From an uncultured Lachnospiraceae bacterium (GTDB lineage Bacteria; Bacillota; Clostridia; Lachnospirales; Lachnospiraceae), in contig CAJUJY010000104.1 in NCBI GenBank assembly GCA_910586555.1, positions 1-6,337 of the forward strand: DNA of 6,337 nt, given 5' to 3'. Numbering within the stretch: the stretch's first letter is position 1; each line of letters begins with the position of its first letter. A program made the translations under genes and the position numbers. This document shows, piece by piece, positions 1-4,861 of this stretch. Under the pieces are notes generated by a model. That model did no database searches. It had not been told where the DNA came from and was given only the letters and a program-made list of their open reading frames with translations.

Positions 1-1
1 T

Positions 2-152
2 ACATGCAGCAGTTTTATATATTTTCTGTAGCAGGCACGTTCCCACTACAATAGCACACACAGCAGTGCATAGGGTCTGTAAAACTACCAGACCCAAGCA
101 CTGGTGGCGCTATAGTGCCTTTTACAGAAAATATATAAAACTGTCTGCATGT
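2..152. repeat. Large nested palindrome, MITE-like or structured RNA
   Basis: The sequence folds back on itself through several nested stems. Bases 2-9 pair with 145-152 (8 bp). After one bulged base at 144, bases 10-30 pair perfectly with 123-143 (21 bp). GGCAC 34-38 pairs with GTGCC 115-119, ATAGC 51-55 with GCTAT 109-113, CAGTGC 64-69 with GCACTG 98-103, and GGGTCTG 73-79 with CAGACCC 89-95. That is about 52 base pairs in 151 bases. There is no open reading frame of interest inside. The size and terminal inverted repeats suit a miniature inverted-repeat element, but no target-site duplication can be proven because the left end lies at the window edge. A structured RNA is the alternative. 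Confidence 0.7.
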
Positions 153-340
153 TACTACGTTCTGTGGGAATTAAAAGTTTTCCTGCTTGTATTTTAACTT
201 TTTGATAAAATTTTATGTCCCATGTAAAAGGTACTTTTGCACTGTCATTAAACACTGTTACATGTACAAGTGCAGTACAATGCCATTAAACCAGGAAAAT
301 CCACAGGAAATATTTTTATAAACTGCCAAAACGTATACTA
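153..340. other. Non-coding AT-rich stretch with small hairpins
   Basis: I find no credible gene here. The visible structure is a 12-base palindrome ATAAAATTTTAT at 205-216 and a bulged hairpin at 231-278. In the hairpin, GTAC 231-234 pairs with 275-278, TGCACT 238-243 with AGTGCA 269-274, GT 244-245 with AC 266-267, and CAT 246-248 with ATG 262-264. The word CATTAAAC occurs twice, at about 246-253 and 284-291. These may be further parts of the palindromic cluster to either side. No function can be assigned. Confidence 0.4.
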
Positions 341-515
341 CCTGGCAAGTTCCAAATGTGCTTCCAATGGACAGATGTACGCAACCGCCGGTGTTTAAGC
401 CCTGTCTTAAATGCTTCAAAGAAGTTTTTTCTTTGAAGCATAAGGGCTTTATGCACCGCTGCGTGTAAGTCCAAGCGCAAGCGGGCTGTCCATGGAACAC
501 TTTGGAACTGCCAGG
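341..515. repeat. Long imperfect palindrome with three-way junction
   Basis: The outer stem pairs 341-347 with 509-515, 349-356 with 501-508, 358-360 with 498-500, 362-366 with 493-497 and 368-374 with 486-492. That is 30 base pairs, broken only by single unpaired bases at 348, 357, 361 and 367, all on the left arm. Inside, one branch pairs GGTG 390-393 with CACC 454-457, AAGCCCT 397-403 with AGGGCTT 443-449, and a perfect 13-bp stem 411-423 with 429-441 around a GTTTT loop. A second branch pairs 458-463 with 476-482. The result is a Y-shaped fold. A minus-strand open frame crosses it, but it is most simply a by-product of the palindrome. This could be a MITE or a non-coding RNA; the sequence alone does not decide. 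Confidence 0.65.
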
Positions 516-540
516 GCATAATATTTTAGCCTCCCATTTA

Positions 541-577
541 AAACAAACCACAGATAACTATAAATTATCTTTTGTTT
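541..577. repeat. AT-rich hairpin upstream of the tRNA promoter
   Basis: AAACAAA 541-547 pairs with TTTGTTT 571-577, and GATAA 553-557 pairs with TTATC 565-569 around a 7-base loop. The stem is AT-rich and lacks a clean trailing T run, so I do not call it a terminator. It may be the right-hand edge of the palindromic cluster. Confidence 0.4.
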
Positions 578-628
578 ATACGCAATCAAAAATTTATGAA
601 GCGGATGTGGATTTATATAATAAAGTAC

Positions 629-656
629 TTGAAAAATATTTTATATGTGCTATAAT
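629..656 (+). promoter_or_regulatory. Extended -10 promoter of the tRNA gene
   Basis: TTGAAA at 629-634, a 16-base spacer, then a perfect TATAAT at 651-656, preceded by TG at 648-649 (an extended -10). Transcription would begin near 663, only a few bases before the mature tRNA 5' end at 666, as expected for a dedicated tRNA promoter. Confidence 0.8.
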
Positions 657-665
657 AATGACAGT

Positions 666-736
666 GCAGATATAGTTCATTGGTAGAATGCCAGCTTCCC
701 AAGCTGGAGAGGCGGGTCCGATTCCCGTTATCTGCT
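666..736 (+). tRNA. tRNA-Gly, anticodon CCC
   Basis: This is a complete 71-base cloverleaf. The acceptor stem GCAGATA 666-672 pairs with TATCTGC 729-735, with discriminator U736. The D arm is 675-678/686-689 with GG at 682-683. The anticodon stem CCAGC 691-695 pairs with GCTGG 703-707 around loop TTCCCAA, which places CCC at 698-700, reading GGG codons. The T stem is 712-716/724-728. The terminal CCA is not encoded and must be added after transcription. The T loop reads TCCGATT, with C rather than the near-universal U at position 55. A TTG-initiated frame that runs from inside this gene into the downstream cyclase is not a real start. Confidence 0.93.
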
Positions 737-746
737 TTATTTTTTT
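736..746 (+). terminator. T-rich tract after the tRNA
   Basis: The tRNA is followed directly by TTTA and then seven Ts (740-746). There is no separate hairpin, so the acceptor and T-arm stems of the tRNA may serve as the terminator stem. The TGCCA/TGGCA inverted repeat at 746-765 lies after the T run and does not form a canonical terminator. Confidence 0.35.
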
Positions 747-838
747 GCCAATTTTTTAAATGGCATAGCTGTGCGCTGGTTAAGGACGGGACTTCATGTT
801 TTGCAAAGATTATGGCAATAAAATGGATAACCTGTTTT

Positions 839-866
839 TTGTGTATATTAAATTATCTGTTATACT
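839..866 (+). promoter_or_regulatory. Extended -10 promoter of the diguanylate cyclase gene
   Basis: TATACT at 861-866 is preceded by TG at 858-859, giving an extended -10. A weak -35 TTGTGT lies at 839-844 with a 16-base spacer. The predicted transcript start near 873 leaves a leader of about 23 bases before ATG 896, which supports that start over any codon further upstream. Confidence 0.55.
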
Positions 867-895
867 ATATTAGTTTATACATGTGGGGGCTGTTT

Positions 896-2017
896 ATGAA
901 AAACTTATGGAAATATATTTCAGGGGAATCCAAGATTGCACTTACAATGAAACAGGTAGTTTTATATATTACAATAGTTATGGCATGCATACATACGTTG
1001 CTGTTTATTCTTTTTTTATATTTCAGTGTATATATGATGGCAGTAGTAAATACTGTAAGCATATCTTTATATGCAGGCTGTTTTATATGGCTGCGTCTTG
1101 AAAAAAGCCCTTATGTTGTCTTTAATCTTTGTTATATAGAAGTAATAATACATGCAATGCTTGCAACATTTGCGGTAGGAAGTTCATGTGGTTTTTTGCT
1201 GTATATGGTATGCATGGTGCCAATAGCTTATTATGCAGCATATTCTTTCAGGGATTCTAAACATTTTGTAAACCCGGTTATATATGTATTTACAACTATG
1301 CTTGCCTTTGTAATTTCCAAGTGTGCCGCCTGGGTAACAGATCCTGTATATAATATTGGTAACAGTTTTTTCAGGGATATAGTGTACATTATAAATTATA
1401 TGCTTGTTGTTATTACGATTGTTGCTTTTATGAGTACATTCCTTATACAAATAAGGACACTTGAAGAACTTATGACCAGAAAGAACCAGAAGCTTGAAAT
1501 CCTTTCAACCCAGGATGCCCTTACTGGACTTTCTAACAGGCGCAGCATAAACGAACGGTATAAAGATATAGCAAAATCAAATGAAGCTTATTCTGTAATC
1601 CTTGGTGATATTGATGATTTTAAACATGTAAATGATACATACGGACATTCATGTGGTGACAGTGTGCTTAAATCTGTGGCGGACATTTTTAAGGAATCTG
1701 TAAGGGCGGGGGACATTGTATGCAGGTGGGGCGGGGAAGAGATACTTGTAATGCTTCCAAAGTGTAATAAAGATACCGCAGCACAAATAGCAGAAAGGAT
1801 AGCAGACGGCATAAGGGAAATATTAATTATAAGCCCTGGCGGGGAGGAAATAAAAGTTACTATGACATTTGGTGTAGCTGGTTCAGATGAAGGGACAGAC
1901 ATTAAAGATATAATAAAGGAAGCAGATAACAGGCTGTATTATGGAAAGGGGCATGGAAAAAACTGCGTTATAAAAGAAGACTTATTAACAGGTACTGGCA
2001 TAGAACCGCCAATATAA
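896..2017 (+). CDS. Membrane-bound diguanylate cyclase (GGDEF domain)
   Basis: A 373-residue protein predicted to make cyclic di-GMP from two GTP. Residues 20-186 contain about six hydrophobic helices (roughly 20-42, 45-65, 73-95, 98-115, 128-145, 163-186), followed by a short linker and a C-terminal GGDEF domain (about 200-360). Visible family motifs are DALTGLSNRR near 207-216, the metal-binding GDIDDF 237-242, NDTYGH, and the active-site loop GGEEI at 279-283, where I replaces the usual F. An RxxD inhibitory site (RAGD, 270-273) sits exactly five residues before the loop, so product feedback is likely. The integral membrane sensor is not a family I can name, so the signal is unknown. I chose ATG 896 because GGGGG at 885-889 gives good ribosome-binding spacing and the promoter lies at 861. 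An in-frame ATG at 881 is less well supported. No EAL or HD-GYP partner is nearby. Confidence 0.92.
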   Translation: MKNLWKYISGESKIALTMKQVVLYITIVMACIHTLLFILFLYFSVYMMAVVNTVSISLYAGCFIWLRLEKSPYVVFNLCYIEVIIHAMLATFAVGSSCGFLLYMVCMVPIAYYAAYSFRDSKHFVNPVIYVFTTMLAFVISKCAAWVTDPVYNIGNSFFRDIVYIINYMLVVITIVAFMSTFLIQIRTLEELMTRKNQKLEILSTQDALTGLSNRRSINERYKDIAKSNEAYSVILGDIDDFKHVNDTYGHSCGDSVLKSVADIFKESVRAGDIVCRWGGEEILVMLPKCNKDTAAQIAERIADGIREILIISPGGEEIKVTMTFGVAGSDEGTDIKDIIKEADNRLYYGKGHGKNCVIKEDLLTGTGIEPPI

Positions 2018-2032
2018 CCTGTTTCTCTTCTC

Positions 2033-2061
2033 TTGACAAAAACCATGTTTTTTTGTATTCT
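2033..2061 (+). promoter_or_regulatory. Promoter of the LytTR regulator, with inverted repeat in the spacer
   Basis: A perfect -35 TTGACA at 2033-2038, a 17-base spacer, and -10 TATTCT at 2056-2061 (4 of 6 matches). The spacer contains an inverted repeat, AAAAAC 2038-2043 against GTTTTT 2047-2052 around CAT, with two further pairs across a two-base bulge. This could be a regulator site, or a weak terminator for the preceding gene. The leader would be about 40 bases. Confidence 0.6.
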
Positions 2062-2107
2062 ATAGCATATTTAAAACAGTAACAGCGTTTAATGGCGGGA
2101 AAGGATA

Positions 2108-2845
2108 GTGAAACAACGTATGATTAAGGTGGCAATATGTGAAGACAGTGACCTTGACAGGGATATACTTAAAGAGATTATAAGTTTTCTTCTGGCAGAC
2201 AGGGGGCTTGGATATGATATAAACCCATATTCCAGCGGAAGGGAACTTGTTTCAGGATATAAAAACCACCCGTTTGATATTATATTCCTTGATATCCTTA
2301 TGGACGATATTGATGGTATTGAAACAGGCAGGCTTATACGTGAAATGGACGATAAAGTAGAGATAGTATATTGTACATCAAGCAAAGACTTTGCGATTGC
2401 TGCATATGACGTACACGCAATGGGATATCTTTTAAAACCGTATGAAACTTTAAGGATTGGGGCTGTAATTGATTATTATGTACAAAAGCACCCACAGAAG
2501 AACCATAATTTTATTGAAGTAAAAAGTAACCGTAAATCGCTTATTATTCCTTATAAAGATATAATACATATGGAATCTGATAATAAAGTAGTATATATTT
2601 ATACTACAACACAAGGAGCCGTTAAAGTATATAATAAACTTGACGCATTTGAAAGCGAACTGTCAGATGCCAGGTTTTTAAGATGCCACCAGAGCTACCT
2701 TGTCAATATGCAGTATGTTGCTGGCATTGTGGATTCTGATTTTATAATGATTGATGACCAGATGATACCTATAAGGAAAAGCGGGCGGAAACTTATTGTT
2801 AAAAAATATGAAGATTACCTGAAGGAATCTTTCACAAGTCATTAG
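2108..2845 (+). CDS. LytTR-family DNA-binding response regulator
   Basis: A 245-residue two-component response regulator of the AgrA/ComE type. The receiver domain (about 5-125) shows the acidic pair E12-D13, phosphoacceptor D62 in IIFLDILM, the switch T90/S91 and K110-P111. The LytTR DNA-binding domain (about 135-238) has the typical stretches FIEVKSNRKS, HQSYLVN and IPIRKSGRK. It should bind direct-repeat promoter elements when phosphorylated. No sensor kinase or peptide gene lies next to it, so it is an orphan in this window and its targets are unknown. The start is uncertain. GTG 2108 has AAGGA only two bases before it, with GGCGGG a little further back. ATG 2120 gives the more typical N-terminus MIKVAICED (241 residues) but sits 14 bases from that site. 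It has its own promoter and terminator, so it appears monocistronic. Confidence 0.92.
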   Translation: MKQRMIKVAICEDSDLDRDILKEIISFLLADRGLGYDINPYSSGRELVSGYKNHPFDIIFLDILMDDIDGIETGRLIREMDDKVEIVYCTSSKDFAIAAYDVHAMGYLLKPYETLRIGAVIDYYVQKHPQKNHNFIEVKSNRKSLIIPYKDIIHMESDNKVVYIYTTTQGAVKVYNKLDAFESELSDARFLRCHQSYLVNMQYVAGIVDSDFIMIDDQMIPIRKSGRKLIVKKYEDYLKESFTSH

Positions 2846-2866
2846 ATTATAAAGCAGACAGGGCTT

Positions 2867-2901
2867 GATATTGCCATTAATATGGCAATATCTTTTTTTT
2901 T
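2867..2901 (+). terminator. Rho-independent terminator after the LytTR gene
   Basis: A perfect 10-bp stem, GATATTGCCA 2867-2876 with TGGCAATATC 2883-2892, around the loop TTAATA, followed by nine Ts at 2893-2901. It starts 22 bases after the regulator's stop codon. Confidence 0.93.
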
Positions 2902-2933
2902 CCATTTATTTTGTTAATTTCTTATTAAATTCA

Positions 2934-2962
2934 TTGAAAAGCCAGATTGTATTTGTTATCAT
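2934..2962 (+). promoter_or_regulatory. Probable promoter of the BlaI-like/TPR/HflX operon
   Basis: TTGAAA at 2934-2939, a 17-base spacer and TATCAT at 2957-2962 (5 of 6 matches). The predicted start is near 2969. It lies just after a terminator and is the best promoter in the gap before the BlaI-family gene. It would give a leader of about 230 bases. A weaker alternative closer to the gene is TTAACA 3135-3140 with TATTCA 3158-3163, also with 17-base spacing. Confidence 0.55.
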
Positions 2963-2980
2963 ATGTATACCAGATAACAA
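2953..2980. promoter_or_regulatory. Inverted repeat overlapping the -10, candidate operator
   Basis: TTGTTATC 2953-2960 and GATAACAA 2973-2980 form a perfect 8-bp inverted repeat separated by 12 bases. It covers the -10 hexamer at 2957-2962 and the predicted start near 2969, a classic repressor-blocking position. The BlaI-like protein encoded downstream is an obvious candidate binder, but the half-sites do not match the TACA/TGTA operator core known from staphylococcal BlaI/MecI. A 5'-end RNA hairpin is the alternative. Confidence 0.45.
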
Positions 2981-3200
2981 GAGCATGTCTGTTATTTTGT
3001 TCTTTCCTGGCATTGCAGTCTGCACATTCCTTATATAAGTATTTTATGTATAAGCTGGATATTAACTTCCTTAAGCCTGGGTTAATGCTGCTGCCATATG
3101 CGGACAGAGGGGATATTTCTGGCAGTCCCTTTCCTTAACAGATATAAAAGTTTCTTGTATTCATGTCCTGCAAAATAAGCGGAAAGGAAAAGGTGCTTTA
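2981..3200 (+). other. Long leader region without a convincing gene
   Basis: No credible gene was found. A 63-codon frame at 2947-3138 starts at TTG with no ribosome binding site and overlaps the promoter, so it is probably chance. A weak inverted repeat CTGCCA 3091-3096 / TGGCAG 3120-3125 is present. Known riboswitch signatures were not recognised. The ribosome binding site AAAGGTG at 3189-3195 sits five bases before ATG 3201. Confidence 0.4.
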
Positions 3201-3578
3201 ATGAAGGTGAACGGACTTACAGAGAGTGAGAAAATAACTATGAAATGTGTATGGGATTTAGGGGATGGTGCAAGGCTTGCACATATAATGGAAGTGGCAA
3301 ACGGAAAATACAGTAAAAACTGGAAACCACAGACAGTTTCAACATTCCTTGGCAAGCTTGTAAAGAAAGGTTTTCTTGAACAGTACAGGGACGGAAGGTA
3401 TTTTTATTACCACATACTAATTGCCAGGCATGATTACAGGTGCCATATGATTAAGGAAGATTTAGAATTTTGGAATGACGGGGATACAGTGGAGTTTGCA
3501 GGTGAACTTATGGATAAAAAGACATTTTCAGCAGAACAAAGAAGGGAAATAGCAAAGGTAATAATGAAAACGTTTTAA
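3201..3578 (+). CDS. BlaI/MecI-family winged-helix transcriptional repressor
   Basis: A 125-residue protein, the usual length for the family. The N-terminal winged helix (about 5-72) has the diagnostic LTESE start, the recognition region WKPQTVSTFLGKLVKKGFL (41-59) and the wing RDGRYFYY (63-70). The C-terminal part (about 75-125) would be the dimerisation helix region. BlaI and MecI repress beta-lactamase or PBP2a operons and are cleaved at an Asn-Phe bond after BlaR1/MecR1 signalling. This protein contains no Asn-Phe dipeptide, and no M56 peptidase gene follows it. It therefore probably answers to a different signal and is named by family only. It heads a probable operon with the TPR lipoprotein 29 bases downstream. 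The start is supported by AAAGGTG five bases upstream. Confidence 0.88.
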   Translation: MKVNGLTESEKITMKCVWDLGDGARLAHIMEVANGKYSKNWKPQTVSTFLGKLVKKGFLEQYRDGRYFYYHILIARHDYRCHMIKEDLEFWNDGDTVEFAGELMDKKTFSAEQRREIAKVIMKTF

Positions 3579-3590
3579 TAAAGGTGCATG

Positions 3591-3597
3591 AAAGGAG
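3591..3597 (+). promoter_or_regulatory. Ribosome binding site fixing the lipoprotein start
   Basis: AAAGGAG lies ten bases before ATG 3608. It falls after an upstream in-frame GTG at 3584, so it decides against the longer reading and gives an N-terminus that is a clean lipoprotein signal peptide. Confidence 0.7.
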
Positions 3598-3607
3598 ATG
3601 GGGTCTT

Positions 3608-4831
3608 ATGTTACAAAAAACTGGCAGGGTTTTTACAATAGCATTAGTATTCTGTTATTCAGTTTTTTTTACAGGCTGTGGGGAAGCAGAAAAAGAATAC
3701 AATAAAGCTATAGAACTTATGGAAAGCGGGCAATATAAGGACTCATTGGTACATTTTGTAAATGCATTAGAAGAAAATAGTGAAAAAGCGGAATATTACA
3801 TAGCATATGGAATGGCGCTTAACAGTACTGGCAGTTATAAAGAGGCAATTAAGGAATTTAGCAGGGCATACCAGGACACAGACAACAAAATATCAAGACA
3901 AAATAATAAAAGGCTTTATATGGGGCAGGCTGTTTCGTATTATAATATGGGCAATACCAAAGAAGCCCTTGAAGCATGTGATAAGGCACTTGGTTTTGGA
4001 AAGGAACCAGATATAGACATAAGAATTAAGAATATTAAAGCAATGGTTAATATACTTGCAGGAAATACAGATGAGGCACTTGGCATATATAATGACATTA
4101 TAGAAGAAGATAACACCCAGGCTGGCACTTATAAGGCAAGAGCTGCGCTGTATGAAATACTTGGTGAAGATACCATGGCAGTAAAGGATTATGCAAATGC
4201 AATAGAATATGATAAAAAATGTTATGATGCATATTTTGCAATGTATAATATTTATAAACGCCTTGGAGATAATGAAAAAGCAGATGGCGCTTTAAAAGTT
4301 TTTTTAGGCTCAAGGCCAGAAACAGCAGAGGAAACAATGCAGCTTGGCAGGGCATATTATTACAAGGAGGATTATAAAAATGCAAAGGAGGTTCTTGAAA
4401 AAGCTGTAAAAGATGGCTGTAGTGATGCTTTGTACCACCTTGGAATGGTACATATGGCAGAAGAGGATTACCAGATGGCAGCAGGCAGGTTTGAAGAGTA
4501 TATTAAAACAGGCAGAATGGACAAGGCACAGGATTCATATAACCAGATGGCAGGCTGTTACATAAAGCTTGAGGACTTTGAAGCTGCCTCTTCCTGCATT
4601 GATAAAGGCATTGCACTTAATAAAGGTATTTCAGGTGCAGGTATTGCACTTTACAAAAACAGGGTAATATTATATGAAAAAACGGGGAATTATAAAAAAG
4701 CAAAGAAAGCTGCAAATTCATATCTTAAAAAATTTCCAGGTGATAAAGATATGGAAAAAGAACTTGGATTTATAAAAACACGTATTAAAACCGTGCAGCT
4801 TGCAGGGAATGATAAAACAGGGCAGCAGTAA
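3608..4831 (+). CDS. TPR-repeat lipoprotein
   Basis: A 407-residue protein. Residues 1-23 form a short charged start (KTGR), a hydrophobic core and the lipobox-like FTGC, placing the lipidated cysteine at 24. Phenylalanine at -3 is less usual than leucine. The rest is almost entirely tetratricopeptide repeats, about ten units: roughly 27-60, 61-94, 103-135, 140-169, 173-203, 207-237, 242-273, 274-303, 308-340 and 346-378, recognisable by recurring G-Y/A-x-EA-A patterns such as TGSYKEAIKEFSRAY and MGNTKEALEACDKAL. The protein should sit on the outer face of the membrane as a scaffold for protein-protein contacts; its partner is unknown. There is no catalytic domain. Its position between a BlaI-type repressor and HflX suggests co-expression. 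The C-terminus is hydrophilic (NDKTGQQ). Confidence 0.85.
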   Translation: MLQKTGRVFTIALVFCYSVFFTGCGEAEKEYNKAIELMESGQYKDSLVHFVNALEENSEKAEYYIAYGMALNSTGSYKEAIKEFSRAYQDTDNKISRQNNKRLYMGQAVSYYNMGNTKEALEACDKALGFGKEPDIDIRIKNIKAMVNILAGNTDEALGIYNDIIEEDNTQAGTYKARAALYEILGEDTMAVKDYANAIEYDKKCYDAYFAMYNIYKRLGDNEKADGALKVFLGSRPETAEETMQLGRAYYYKEDYKNAKEVLEKAVKDGCSDALYHLGMVHMAEEDYQMAAGRFEEYIKTGRMDKAQDSYNQMAGCYIKLEDFEAASSCIDKGIALNKGISGAGIALYKNRVILYEKTGNYKKAKKAANSYLKKFPGDKDMEKELGFIKTRIKTVQLAGNDKTGQQ

Positions 4832-4861
4832 TAAAATATTATTTAAAGGGGGTACAAGGAT

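Noticed and set aside
258..551. 97-codon open frame on the minus strand
   Set aside because: It runs across the palindromes, has no recognisable domain and odd composition rich in cysteine and tryptophan. It is most likely a by-product of the repeats.
1..577. Retron-type or group II intron RNA
   Set aside because: No reverse transcriptase gene is present in the window, and the folds lack recognisable domain V or msr/msd features. The genes upstream of base 1 are not visible, so it cannot be fully excluded.
541..577. Rho-independent terminator
   Set aside because: The stem is AT-only in its lower part, has an unpaired CCACA on one side, and no clean T run follows.
746..765. TGCCA/TGGCA hairpin after the tRNA as a terminator
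   Set aside because: The T run precedes the stem on the plus strand, and no T run follows it on either strand.
680..895. A longer cyclase start at TTG 680, adding 72 residues
   Set aside because: This start lies inside the tRNA gene. The promoter at 861-866 and ribosome binding site at 885-889 support ATG 896.
1980..2017. Cyclase C-terminus TGTGIEPPI resembles the peptide read from the antisense of a tRNA 3' end, hinting at a tRNA remnant
   Set aside because: The minus strand around 1990-2070 does not fold into a T arm with matching acceptor or anticodon arms. The similarity is short and may be chance.
2947..3138. 63-codon frame in the leader region
   Set aside because: It has a TTG start with no ribosome binding site, overlaps the predicted promoter, and has no family resemblance.
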